Assembly: GCF_004022425.1 (NCBI RefSeq)
Contig: NZ_RBZY01000008.1
Location: forward strand, 1-64,000
Reading direction: 5' to 3'
DNA length: 64,000 bases
DNA from: Microbacterium enclense
Lineage (GTDB): Bacteria > Actinomycetota > Actinomycetes > Actinomycetales > Microbacteriaceae
In this document: positions 1 through 7,241 of the stretch, in pieces
How positions within the stretch are numbered: position 1 is the first letter of the stretch
Layout of the letters: the number at the start of each line of letters is the position of its first letter
Program-made: the position numbers and the translations under genes
The notes under the pieces: model-generated
What the model was told of the DNA's origin: nothing
Seen by the model: the letters and a program-made list of their open reading frames with translations, nothing else
The model's database searches: none

Positions 1-1
1 C

Positions 2-451
2 ACCGCCGAGCCGTACCGCGGCGTGCGCGTCTCACTGCTCGACGATGCCGCGCTCGTCGCCCTGCAGCAGTTGCGGTGCGCCCTCGAGACCGAGGCGCTG
101 CGGATCGTCCGCGACCGCGGCATCCGTCCGCCCGATGTGGATGCCGCGCTCGACGCACTGGCCGCCGCGGAGGCATCCGGCGACTGGCCCGCGACGCTCG
201 ACGCGCACGCCCGCGTGCATCGCGCCCTCGTGGATGCCGCGGACTCGCCGCGCATCGCCGAGGAGTACCGGCGCCTCGACTCCGAGATGCACCTGCTGCT
301 CACGCACGTCCGGCCCGCCTACTCCACGGGCGCCCTGACGACCGAGCACCGCGCGTACGTCGAGGCGGCGCTCGCCGACCCCGAGCACGCGGTTCGGGAG
401 CATTTGGAGCACTCGACACGCATGATCTTCGACGGGCGGCGGGGTCTGTGA
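2..451 (+). CDS. GntR-family transcriptional regulator, C-terminal (FCD) part
   Basis: Partial gene entering from the left edge; 149 residues remain before the TGA. The all-helical sequence has the pattern of an FCD ligand-binding domain of FadR/GntR regulators: an N-proximal RCALETEALRIV helix, a central DWPATLDAHARVHRALVDAA helix with the usual D-x3-H spacing, and a late H (EHRAYVEAALA) that in this family helps bind a metal or organic acid. The winged-helix DNA-binding domain would lie outside the window, so the regulated pathway cannot be read. Family assignment is by residue pattern; effector unknown. Confidence 0.8.
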   Translation, partial: TAEPYRGVRVSLLDDAALVALQQLRCALETEALRIVRDRGIRPPDVDAALDALAAAEASGDWPATLDAHARVHRALVDAADSPRIAEEYRRLDSEMHLLLTHVRPAYSTGALTTEHRAYVEAALADPEHAVREHLEHSTRMIFDGRRGL

Positions 452-491
452 CGACATATCCCGTCACGCGAGGAAACGCCCGTTGGCGGCA

Positions 492-514
492 CCCACGCTC
501 CGGGTTAGCGTGGG
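492..514. terminator. hairpin downstream of the GntR gene
   Basis: A perfect 8-bp stem (CCCACGCT with AGCGTGGG) around a 7-base loop, 41 bases after the GntR stop codon. There is no T-tract, as is common for actinobacterial terminators, so the terminator role is an inference. Confidence 0.4.
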
Positions 515-521
515 GGCACAT

Positions 522-597
522 CGCGGCGATCCGGGCGGTCCCGGGCCTCGGTTCATAACCGAAGGCGTGGCGGGTTCGACTCCCGCCGTCGCGTCCA
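522..597 (+). tRNA. tRNA-like sequence with CAU anticodon, atypical, possibly a remnant
   Basis: The 76 bases fold as a cloverleaf ending in CCA. The 7-bp acceptor stem (CGCGGCG with CGTCGCG) has one G-T pair. The anticodon loop TTCATAA sits on a CTCGG/CCGAA stem with one mismatch. The T-arm is perfect (GCGGG-TTCGACT-CCCGC). Against a working tRNA: position 8 is A rather than T, the D-arm lacks the usual A14 and A21, the variable loop is 6 bases, and the discriminator base is T, which is wrong for a Met or Ile CAU tRNA. It may be a diverged tRNA, a pseudo-tRNA, or the 3' half of a tRNA kept as an integration scar. It directly precedes a toxin-antitoxin-like module. Confidence 0.45.
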
Positions 598-629
598 CTT
601 CTTGTCACCAGGTTGGATCGGCGCGCTAC

Positions 630-650
630 GATATACCACGGAGGTATATC
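630..650. promoter_or_regulatory. palindromic operator overlapping the ribosome binding site of the XRE-MNT gene
   Basis: Perfect 8-base arms GATATACC and GGTATATC around a 5-base spacer. The palindrome contains the GGAGG Shine-Dalgarno of the next gene and an AT-rich stretch that could be its -10 box. This is the expected layout for autorepression by the XRE domain encoded just downstream; that binding is inferred. Confidence 0.75.
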
Positions 651-652
651 GC

Positions 653-1123
653 ATGCCCGACCGCTTCGACCCCCGCCGAGCCGGCACGTTAGTGAAGGCC
701 GCGCGCACCGATCGGCACATGTCTCAGGCCGAACTCGCACGCGCAGCCGGCATGAGCCAGCCCCACGTCGCGGCGATCGAATCCGGGCGGAGGATCATCA
801 GTGCCGAGGTTCTGGAGCGCCTCCTCAGAGAAGCGGATTACCGCCCCAGCCTCGCCCTCGAAGAGCACGCGGATGCCATTGTCGAACGGGCGACTCGGCA
901 CGGGCTGCACGATCTGCGCGTCTTCGGTTCGATCGCCACGGGCAGCGACCACTTCACCTCGGACATCGATCTGCTCGTGCGATTGAGCAGCGGGAGGAGC
1001 TACTTCGACCTCGCGATGTTCCAGAACGAGGTCGAGAAGCTCACCGGTTTCCCCGTCGACGTGATCGTGGATGACGCGAACCGACCGTCGTTCCTCGTCG
1101 ACGCCCCGATGGTCGCCCTATGA
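653..1123 (+). CDS. XRE helix-turn-helix fused to MNT nucleotidyltransferase (antitoxin of an MNT/HEPN module)
   Basis: 156 residues. Residues about 10-65 form an XRE-type helix-turn-helix (MSQAELARAAGMSQPHVAAIESG). Residues about 80-150 are a minimal nucleotidyltransferase with the signature GS-x10-D-x-D: G92-S93, D104 and D106, with a likely third acid at D136. In known type VII systems the MntA enzyme adenylylates a tyrosine of its HEPN partner and neutralises it; here the DNA-binding domain would add operon autoregulation. Start chosen at the ATG preceded by GGAGG inside the operator; an in-frame upstream start lacks a binding site. The next gene overlaps by four bases (ATGA), so the two are translationally coupled. 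Activity is inferred from motifs. Confidence 0.85.
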   Translation: MPDRFDPRRAGTLVKAARTDRHMSQAELARAAGMSQPHVAAIESGRRIISAEVLERLLREADYRPSLALEEHADAIVERATRHGLHDLRVFGSIATGSDHFTSDIDLLVRLSSGRSYFDLAMFQNEVEKLTGFPVDVIVDDANRPSFLVDAPMVAL

Positions 1124-1548
1124 CCGACGGAGCGCCGCCCGACTCGCCGCGCCGCTTCGAGCGCATTCCGCGGACGGAGCGCGACGAGTCGTCGACGAAT
1201 ATCGCGCGAGCCAAGCTCGCCGACCGCCTGGAGGCCATCGAGGCCTTTCTCGGCCACGCTGTCGCGGGCGGCCGGGCCGGGTTCACGCGGAACTCCCCGG
1301 CCTACGCTTCCGGCTCGATGGTGGTCATCCGCGCGGCGGCCCTTTTCGAGCTGCGCGAGTTCGACGCCCTGCTCGGCGACGTTCCCAGCGACGTCATCGA
1401 CGCCATCCGCACGATCAGGAACATCGCTGCCCACGGCGGATATCGCGCCATGAACGACGACGTTTTCTGGACGACGCTGACCGTGCACCTGCCGCCGCAC
1501 CTCGAGCAGTGGCGAGCCTCGCTGGGCCAGGCTCACGCGAGAGAGTGA
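1120..1548 (+). CDS. HEPN-domain (HepT-like, DUF86-type) putative RNase toxin
   Basis: 142 residues, start overlapping the stop of the nucleotidyltransferase gene. The HEPN catalytic signature is at R100-x4-H105 (RNIAAH), followed by GGY. Typical HepT toxins carry R-x4-H-x-Y, and that tyrosine is the adenylylation target; here the tyrosine, Y108, is one residue further from H105. The C-terminal NDDVFWTTLTVHLPPHLEQ matches the usual W-x7-LPP-LE tail. The first 25 residues are charged and probably disordered. Family members cleave RNA, including tRNA; the substrate here is unknown. Coupling to an MNT partner supports a toxin role. Confidence 0.8.
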   Translation: MTDGAPPDSPRRFERIPRTERDESSTNIARAKLADRLEAIEAFLGHAVAGGRAGFTRNSPAYASGSMVVIRAAALFELREFDALLGDVPSDVIDAIRTIRNIAAHGGYRAMNDDVFWTTLTVHLPPHLEQWRASLGQAHARE

Positions 1549-1695
1549 GTCGGGGGTCGGCAGCTCCACTCCCACCTGGTCGGGCCGCCGGCACCTCGTC
1601 GTGACGTGCGATCCCATGGTCGCCGCCACATCGAGCACCATCCACGTGAGCTCGTCACGGGCTCCGGACCGTTTCTTGTCCGGGTGGCCCGCGCC

Positions 1696-2313
1696 TTACA
1701 CCTGCGTGCGAGGTGCGGCCTGATGAAGGGGCGCGAGGGCATTATCGAGTGCCGCTTCCAGAGGCCACGCCGATCCTTCAGGCTGACTGAGGATGAGACC
1801 GCCCTGGATGGCGGCGAGAATGACGGCTGCGATCCGGTCGGCGTCGGCTGCCTGGTCGACCGCACCGGCCTGTTGCATGTGGCGCACGCCTGCCGCGAGC
1901 GCCCCGCGCCAGACGCGCATGCTCTTCGCGAGGATGCGCTCGAGCTCGGAGTCGGTGACCGCTGCCTGAGTCGCGAGCGAACTGATGGGACAGGCCCACC
2001 GACCTCGGCCGACGTAGTAGTCGACGAGCCTGGTCCGCCACCGCTCCCACGACTCCCATGACCCGAGGTCGGTGATCTCCGGCTCCTGTGCCTCCCAGAG
2101 CTGGTTCCACTCCCATTCGGCCACCTCGCGTATGAGCTCGGCCTTGCCACCGGGGAAGTAATGGAACAGCTGGCTCTTGCTGGTCAGAGTCGCAGCCCGC
2201 ACGGTGTCCAGCGTCGTGCCGCCGATTCCTGAGGCGAGAATCTGCTCGCCGGTGGCCGCGATGATTCGTTGCCGGGTCAGACGGCCGCGCTGGGTGAGCT
2301 GCGCCTCGTGCAT
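1696..2313 (-). CDS. TetR-family repressor of the adjacent dehydrogenase operon
   Basis: 205 residues. N-terminal TetR helix-turn-helix at about residues 15-62 (TTLDTVRAATLTSKSQLFHYFPGG), followed by a TetR C-terminal ligand domain containing YYVGRGRWACPISSLA, a stretch resembling the TetR_C_6-like group. It is divergent from the short-chain dehydrogenase at 2367, and the 53-base gap holds two palindromes that are good operator candidates. By the usual logic of such pairs it represses itself and the dehydrogenases until a small molecule, perhaps their substrate, binds. Ligand unknown. The 147 bases between its 3' end and the HEPN gene show no gene. Confidence 0.88.
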   Translation of the reverse strand: MHEAQLTQRGRLTRQRIIAATGEQILASGIGGTTLDTVRAATLTSKSQLFHYFPGGKAELIREVAEWEWNQLWEAQEPEITDLGSWESWERWRTRLVDYYVGRGRWACPISSLATQAAVTDSELERILAKSMRVWRGALAAGVRHMQQAGAVDQAADADRIAAVILAAIQGGLILSQPEGSAWPLEAALDNALAPLHQAAPRTQV

Positions 2314-2329
2314 GGTCCCACTCTATGTG

Positions 2330-2347
2330 CTGGACCGTATGGTCCAG
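2330..2347. promoter_or_regulatory. TetR operator 1
   Basis: Perfect palindrome CTGGACC-GTAT-GGTCCAG in the gap between divergent tetR and dehydrogenase genes. It lies upstream of the putative -10 (TATCAA, 2355-2360) of the dehydrogenase promoter. Shares the GGACC core with the second site. Confidence 0.7.
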
Positions 2348-2360
2348 CCTGTGCTATCAA

Positions 2361-2376
2361 TGGACCATGCAGTCCA
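2361..2376. promoter_or_regulatory. TetR operator 2, overlapping the dehydrogenase start codon
   Basis: TGGAC-CATGCA-GTCCA, a 5-base-arm palindrome containing the ATG at 2367. Occupation would block both transcription start and the first codons. The -10-like TATCAA ends six bases before the ATG, so the mRNA is probably leaderless and the operator sits on the start site. Confidence 0.6.
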
Positions 2377-3164
2377 ATGAAGCCGCTCTCCAATCCCTTC
2401 CCACCGACAGCCGCCTCTTGGGGCGCACAGCGATCGTCACCGGGTCAAGCAGCGGGATCGGAGAAGCGATCGCGCGCGTGCTCGCCGCCTCGGGCGCCAC
2501 GGTCGTCATCAGCGGCCGAGATGTGGATCGTGCGCGGCGGGTGGCGGACCGGATTTCCGCTGGGGGCGGCGCGGCTCACGTCGTGCCGGTCGACCTTGCC
2601 GGTGGTTACGAGGAGATCCGAGAGTTCGCGGCCACCGCTGAACGACAGCTGGGCGGCCGCGTGGACATCCTGGTGAACAACGCCGGCATTTACCCTGCGA
2701 CGTCGACGGTGAATCTCGCGGACGCTGACCTCGATGCGATGCTTGCAACGAATGTGCGCGCGCCCCACGTTCTCGTCGCAGAGGTCGCTCCTGCCATGGC
2801 CACCCGGGGCTCCGGGTGGATCGTGAACGTCGGGTCGTGGATGTCGCGGGTCGGCGTTCCCTTCGGCGCCATGTATACCGCGTCCAAAGCCGCGATCGAG
2901 CAGATGACCCGCACGTGGGCGGCGGAATTCGGCCCCTACGGCGTGAACGTGAACACCGTCTCGCCCGGCGTCACGAGTACGCCGGGGAACGCGGGGAGCG
3001 CTGCAGTCTTGGCGTCCATGACCGCCGCGACGGTCGCGGGACGACCAGTGCGTCCCGTGGATATAGCGTTCGGAGTCCGCTACCTCGTATCGGAGGACGC
3101 GGCATTTCTGCACGGCACGGTCCTGGATATCGATGGCGGCATCACCAAGACCCGGGTCAGTTGA
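2367..3164 (+). CDS. short-chain dehydrogenase/reductase (SDR), first of two
   Basis: 265 residues, classical SDR fold. Cofactor motif TGSSSGIG at 25-32, NNAG at 104-107, catalytic S157, Y170 and K174 (YTASK), and the PG-x3-T loop after the active site. The C-terminal AFLHGTVLDIDGG is the usual SDR ending. NAD(P)-dependent oxidoreductase of unknown substrate. The start is the ATG at 2367: there is no Shine-Dalgarno, but a TATCAA box lies six bases upstream, suggesting leaderless expression. The stop overlaps the next dehydrogenase by one base (TGATG). Controlled by the divergent TetR repressor by inference. Confidence 0.88.
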   Translation: MQSNEAALQSLPTDSRLLGRTAIVTGSSSGIGEAIARVLAASGATVVISGRDVDRARRVADRISAGGGAAHVVPVDLAGGYEEIREFAATAERQLGGRVDILVNNAGIYPATSTVNLADADLDAMLATNVRAPHVLVAEVAPAMATRGSGWIVNVGSWMSRVGVPFGAMYTASKAAIEQMTRTWAAEFGPYGVNVNTVSPGVTSTPGNAGSAAVLASMTAATVAGRPVRPVDIAFGVRYLVSEDAAFLHGTVLDIDGGITKTRVS

Positions 3165-4092
3165 TGAGCGAGCTTTTCGGTGCCCACTCGACAGCACTGG
3201 AGGTAGCGGACGGCCTCGACCTGAGCGACAGGTCGGCGATCGTCACGGGGGCCAGTTCCGGCATCGGCGTCGAGACCGCGAGAGCGCTGGCAGCCGCGGG
3301 CGCGCGCGTCACCCTGGCCGTGAGAGACCCTGCCGCGGGCGGCAGTGCAGCCGACTCGATTCGTGCTTCGACGGGAAATTCCGCTGTGCGCGTCGTGCAT
3401 CTCGATCTCGCCGACCTCGCCACCGTTCACGGTTTCGCCGAAGCATGGTCCGGACCACTTGATCTGCTGGTGAACAACGCCGGCATCATGCATGCCCCTG
3501 AGCGGCGTACCGAGAAGGGGTGGGAAATGCACATGGCCGTCAATCATCTGGGTCACTTCGCACTGGCGACGAGGTTGCTCCCCAGGCTGATCGAGGCCGA
3601 GAGTGCACGGATTGTTTCGGTCAGCTCGAGCGGTCACGCTTCCAGCCCTATCCGCTTCGACGACATGTTCTTCCACCGGGATCCCTATGATCCCGGACTC
3701 GCCTATGCCCAGTCGAAGACGGCGAACGTCCTGTTCGCTCACGAGGCGACGAGGCGATGGCACCGCTACGGCATCACCGCGACGGCAGTGATGCCGGGCG
3801 GCGTCTGGACGAATCTCCAGCGGTTCTGGAATCCCGCAGTACTCGCCGAGATGAAGCGCAGGCACCCCACCAAGACGGTGGCGCAAGGGGCGGCCACATC
3901 GGTCTATGCGGCAACGCGGGCATCGCTTCACGCGGGCGGCCCCTTCTACTTCGAGGACTGCCACCCCGCCGAAGTCGTGACGATGGTCACCGACGGACTC
4001 CACGGCGTCCTACCGCACGCTCTCGACCCGCCGCTGCCGCTCGGCTCTGGGACGTGTCGGCTCAGCTCATCGCCGAAGAACTGGGGGGATAG
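3164..4092 (+). pseudogene. second short-chain dehydrogenase, apparently frameshifted near its 3' end
   Basis: The first 285 or so codons read as a retinol-dehydrogenase-like SDR: TGASSGIG at 29-36, NNAGIMH at 104-110, S154-S156, Y181 and K185 (YAQSK). After LPHALDPP (about 4030) the frame runs on into unrelated sequence, while the adjacent frame gives AAARLWDVSAQLIAEELGG and a stop at 4092, which is the expected C-terminus of this family. One base therefore appears missing in the GC-rich run at about 4026-4036. It could be a true mutation or a sequencing error. Without correction the product would be about 419 residues ending at 4420, overlapping the next gene. Coordinates give the repaired extent. 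Confidence 0.75.
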
Positions 4093-4221
4093 TCAGCGGC
4101 ACGTCAGGCGTCACGCCTATAAAACGAGGCGCATGCCGTGCTGCCTCGGGGCAAGCGCCCGTCAGAGCCGTGGCCCCGACGCCGGTCACGCCGGAATCGG
4201 CCTCCGCGGTACCCTCCCCCC

Positions 4222-4737
4222 ATGCGCCACGTCGCCTTCGTCCGCAATCTCAACCAGGGACAGCGCGGGCACGTCACGACCGCCGATCTCGTCGCGTCGT
4301 TCGTGGATGCCGGATGCCACGACCCCGTGCCGTTTCAGAGCAACGGCACCGTGGTGTTCGGCGGTGACGCCGAGCGCGCCCAGGACGCGGCTCCCATCCT
4401 GGCGGCCCGGGCCGGAGTGAAACGCGAGGTGTTCACCCTCACGCTGGACGAGCTGGGCGACATCGTCTCCGACCACGGCCCGGCTCCCGACGCAGATCGA
4501 CGCGAGCTGACGCTGCACGACGGCGGCTCGATCGTCATCGATGCCGCTACGCAGGCCGAGGCAGCACGACGCCGGTGCACACTGCTCGAGAGCGCGGAGG
4601 GCTGGTCGGTGACGCTCAACGAACGCGACCGCGAATCGAATGCGACGCCCGTCATCGAACGCCTCACCGGTGCGCCCGCCACGTCGCGCGGGCTGCCGAC
4701 GCTGATACGACTCGTCGCACGATTCCCGCGCGCATGA
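4222..4737 (+). CDS. DUF1697-family protein
   Basis: 171 residues. The N-terminus RHVAFVRNLNQGQRGHVTTADLVASFVDAG follows the DUF1697 pattern (hydrophobic strand, R-x-N/I-N-x-G, then a helix), and FQSNGTVVF matches the usual Y/F-QSGN strand. The function of DUF1697 proteins is unknown; they are soluble and single-domain. The ATG is preceded at exactly six bases by TACCCT (4210-4215) with no Shine-Dalgarno, so it is probably leaderless. The 129 bases before it hold no other feature except that box. It carries GGATGCC motifs, unlike the preceding 3.4 kb, marking a return to host-like sequence. Confidence 0.7.
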   Translation: MRHVAFVRNLNQGQRGHVTTADLVASFVDAGCHDPVPFQSNGTVVFGGDAERAQDAAPILAARAGVKREVFTLTLDELGDIVSDHGPAPDADRRELTLHDGGSIVIDAATQAEAARRRCTLLESAEGWSVTLNERDRESNATPVIERLTGAPATSRGLPTLIRLVARFPRA

Positions 4738-4860
4738 CGAAGGCCCGCCCTTCCCGGAAGAATAGCGGACCCTGTTCAGCACCCCGTAGGGCCCAGACGA
4801 TCCAGTGCTCGTCGCAGTTGTCGCCGTGGAGCGCGTGGTGGTGGTGCGTCCCGTTCGCGA

Positions 4861-4983
4861 CTAGCCCTGCCGCCCCTTCCACCGCGGGTTCAGCTTGTTG
4901 ATGACGAACACGCGCCCACGGCGGCGCACCACCTGCGCGCCGGGCTGGTTCTTCAGCGACTTGAGAGAGTTGCGGACCTTCAT
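4861..4983 (-). CDS. rpmJ: ribosomal protein bL36, zinc-independent paralogue (type B)
   Basis: 40 residues, [12 protein letters not shown] at the start and NPRWKGRQG at the end, typical of the longer bL36 type B. It has no cysteine, so it lacks the zinc ribbon of the housekeeping bL36; such C-minus forms replace the zinc protein in ribosomes during zinc starvation. A strong AGGAGG lies before the ATG. The upstream palindrome at 4996-5012 resembles a Zur box, and the divergent neighbour is a CobW-like protein, the usual company of Zur-regulated ribosomal paralogues. Regulation by Zur is inferred. Confidence 0.93.
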   Translation of the reverse strand: MKVRNSLKSLKNQPGAQVVRRRGRVFVINKLNPRWKGRQG

Positions 4984-4995
4984 GGCATCCTCCTG

Positions 4996-5012
4996 TTGAT
5001 AACCGTTCTCAA
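4996..5012. promoter_or_regulatory. putative Zur box shared by the divergent bL36 and CobW-like genes
   Basis: Imperfect palindrome TTGATAAC-C-GTTCTCAA, one mismatch in 8-base arms, with the TGATAAC half typical of actinobacterial Zur sites. It lies just upstream of the bL36 Shine-Dalgarno on the minus strand and about 10 bases upstream of TAGGCT (5021-5026), a likely -10 for the plus-strand gene, so one bound dimer could close both promoters. Confidence 0.7.
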
Positions 5013-5061
5013 TAACAAGATAGGCTGTTCCCCGATTCCCGACAAACGAAGGGCGGATGCC

Positions 5062-6063
5062 GTGGAGACGACGATCGTGACGATGGGCGTGTGCGCGCCC
5101 GAACGGCAGGCCTACGCCGAGCGCACCGCCGTCACGCTGGGCCGCCCGCTGCACCTGCTGAGGTACCGCGATCTCCGCTCGGCGCATGCACTCCCCCAGC
5201 CGCGGCCCCGCACCGACGATGAGCCGGCGGTCGTCGATCTGGGCACCGATGTCGATCTGATTCACGCGATCGCCGCGCGCGGTGGGGTCGACGTCGAAGC
5301 GGTGTGCGTCGTCGACGCCCGGCACATGATCGGCGATCTCCTCGACGACGCGCCGCTCGTGGCATCCACCCCTTCGGGAGATACGCGCGGCGACGTCGGG
5401 GCCCGCGCCCGCCAGGCGGCGCTCGCGCTCGAACTGGCAACCCGGATCGTCTGGGTGAACTGGGAGCAGGTGCCCACCGCAGCCCTCGCGGTCCAGATGG
5501 CGCTCGCGTCGCACCTCAATCCCGGCGCCACCCTCCGCCTGACCCGCGACCCGCGTGCCGACCTGCACGCAACCGGCCCTCGCGCTCACGAGACCGAAGT
5601 GCTGGAGCGGGCCGGGTGGGTGCGCGCGCTCAACGACGAGCACGACCCGTACATGCGCGACAACCGCGTCAGCACGCTGCGGTACGACCAGGTCCGGCCG
5701 TTCCACCCCGCCCGTTTGCAGACCGCTCTCGACCGCCTCGACTACGGCGCCGCCGGACGCCTGGTCCGTTCGGCCGGATTCTGCCGTGTGGCGTCGCGTC
5801 CCGGCATCCTGGCACGGTGGGAGCACGTCGGGTCCGCCATGTGGATCGAACCGATCGGCACGGATGACGGACGCATGGGCCTCGGCCAGGAGATCGCGTT
5901 CACGGGACTCGACCTCTCCGCGCCGCGCCTGCGCCACGTGCTCGACCTCGCGGCCCTCACCGACGACGAGCTCGCGGCCGGGCCGGAGTCCTGGGTCGGT
6001 TTCGACGACCCGCTCCCGGCGTGGCCGACGGTCGAGTCGTCGATACCGGACGCCTCGGACTGA
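5062..6063 (+). CDS. CobW/COG0523-like protein lacking a recognisable P-loop
   Basis: 333 residues. The C-terminal half has the CobW C-terminal signature: [21 protein letters not shown], then [13 protein letters not shown] and [15 protein letters not shown]0523 proteins are GTPases thought to deliver or handle zinc. In the N-terminal third, where GxxxxGKT should follow the first strand, the sequence is [19 protein letters not shown], so Walker A is not visible; the GTPase domain looks degenerate. Start taken at the GTG after GAAGGGCGG; upstream TTG starts would overlap the Zur box. Divergent from bL36 type B with a shared Zur-like site, which supports a role in zinc limitation. Confidence 0.75.
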   Translation: METTIVTMGVCAPERQAYAERTAVTLGRPLHLLRYRDLRSAHALPQPRPRTDDEPAVVDLGTDVDLIHAIAARGGVDVEAVCVVDARHMIGDLLDDAPLVASTPSGDTRGDVGARARQAALALELATRIVWVNWEQVPTAALAVQMALASHLNPGATLRLTRDPRADLHATGPRAHETEVLERAGWVRALNDEHDPYMRDNRVSTLRYDQVRPFHPARLQTALDRLDYGAAGRLVRSAGFCRVASRPGILARWEHVGSAMWIEPIGTDDGRMGLGQEIAFTGLDLSAPRLRHVLDLAALTDDELAAGPESWVGFDDPLPAWPTVESSIPDASD

Positions 6064-6234
6064 CGGCCACCCCGCCGACACCGTGACGGCGGGAGGAGAT
6101 GCGGCGAAGGGAGGACCGTTGCGCGCGAGAGCATCCTCCCCTCCCCGCATGTCCTCCCGTCGCTACCCCTGGCACCTCTGACGCGCGAGCGCAAGCCGGT
6201 CGCCCGCTCGGCTCCCGTGGGGCACCGTGGCCGC

Positions 6235-6420
6235 ATGAGCACACCTGATCTGCCCTCCCGCCACGCTGACGACGCCCGCGCCGACAGCGGCGCCCCCACC
6301 GATGCCGTCACCGACGACGTCCGCGAGGATGCCGCCGAAGCCGAGGAGAACGTCGACCTCGACGACCACACCGGCGACGCCCTCCACGACGACGCACCCG
6401 CCGCCGAGGGTCACGCCTGA
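6235..6420 (+). CDS. small acidic hypothetical protein
   Basis: 61 residues, very rich in Asp, Glu and Ala (DAVTDDVREDAAEAEENVDLDDHTGD), no hydrophobic core, probably disordered. No family recognised. The stop codon overlaps the proposed CTG start of the DUF72 gene (CTGA), so it may serve mainly for translational coupling. No clear Shine-Dalgarno. It could be spurious, but the frame is open and codon third positions are GC-rich as in real genes here. Confidence 0.45.
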   Translation: MSTPDLPSRHADDARADSGAPTDAVTDDVREDAAEAEENVDLDDHTGDALHDDAPAAEGHA

Positions 6421-7229
6421 CCGCCACGGCCTACGTCGGCACCTCGGGGTGGCGATATCCGAGGTGGCGGGGCGACTTCTACCCGCCCGGCCTCGTGCAG
6501 CGGCGCGAGCTCGAGTACCTCGCGCAGCGCCTCCCGAGTGCTGAGCTCAACGGGTCGTTCTACTCTCTGCAACGTCCCGAGAGCTACCGACGCTGGCGTG
6601 ACGCGGTGCCCGGGGGCTTCGTCTTCGCGGTCAAAGGCTCGCGCTACGTCACGCACATGCTGCGCCTGACGAACACCCGCGTCGCGCTCGCCAACTTCTT
6701 CGCCTCCGGGGTACTCGCACTCGGACCGACGCTCGGGCCCATCCTGTGGCAGTTGCCCGAGCGGGTGCCGTTCGACCCGGACGTGCTCGAGGCGTTCCTC
6801 GGCGAGCTGCCACGGACCACGGCGGACGCTCTGGCCCTCGCGCATGAGCACGACGCCCGTCTCGACGGCCGCTCCTGGCTCGATATCGACGACGATGCGC
6901 CGATCCGGTACGCGCTCGAACCCCGGTCGGAATCCTTTCGCGACCCACGGGCGGAAGAGATCCTGCGCGGGCAGGATGTCTCGCTGGTCCTCGCCGACAC
7001 GGCCGGGCGCTGGCCCGCGTTCGACGCCGTCACCGCCGATCACGTCTACGTGCGCCTGCACGGTTCCACCGAGCTGTACGCGAGCGGGTACACCCCCGAA
7101 GAACTGGACGCGTGGGCCGACCGCGTCCGCCGATGGCGCGAAGACAGAGACGTGTACGTCTACTTCGACAATGACGCGCGCGGACGCGCCCCGCACGACG
7201 CCGTCGCCCTGGACGCACGGCTGCGCTGA
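6417..7229 (+). CDS. DUF72-family protein, probable CTG start
   Basis: About 270 residues. The sequence TAYVGTSGWRYPRWRGDFYPPGL is the diagnostic N-terminus of DUF72 (YecE-like TIM barrel), followed by ELNGSFYSLQRPESYRRW and FAVKGSRYVTH, with GPILWQLPE later. DUF72 proteins are predicted TIM-barrel enzymes of unknown reaction. No ATG, GTG or TTG lies upstream of the conserved N-terminus in this frame; the first GTG at 6495 would delete it. CTG at 6417, overlapping the previous stop as CTGA and six bases after GAGGG, is the best start. Convergent with the ABC permease at 7242. Confidence 0.85.
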   Translation: MTATAYVGTSGWRYPRWRGDFYPPGLVQRRELEYLAQRLPSAELNGSFYSLQRPESYRRWRDAVPGGFVFAVKGSRYVTHMLRLTNTRVALANFFASGVLALGPTLGPILWQLPERVPFDPDVLEAFLGELPRTTADALALAHEHDARLDGRSWLDIDDDAPIRYALEPRSESFRDPRAEEILRGQDVSLVLADTAGRWPAFDAVTADHVYVRLHGSTELYASGYTPEELDAWADRVRRWREDRDVYVYFDNDARGRAPHDAVALDARLR

Positions 7230-7241
7230 TCCACGCCGGGT

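Noticed and set aside
1606-2061. Plus-strand open frame opposite the TetR gene
   Set aside because: It mirrors the TetR coding strand and shows no conserved pattern.
4996-5061. TTG start at 4996 for the CobW-like gene
   Set aside because: It lies inside the Zur-like palindrome with no Shine-Dalgarno; the added residues have no family similarity.
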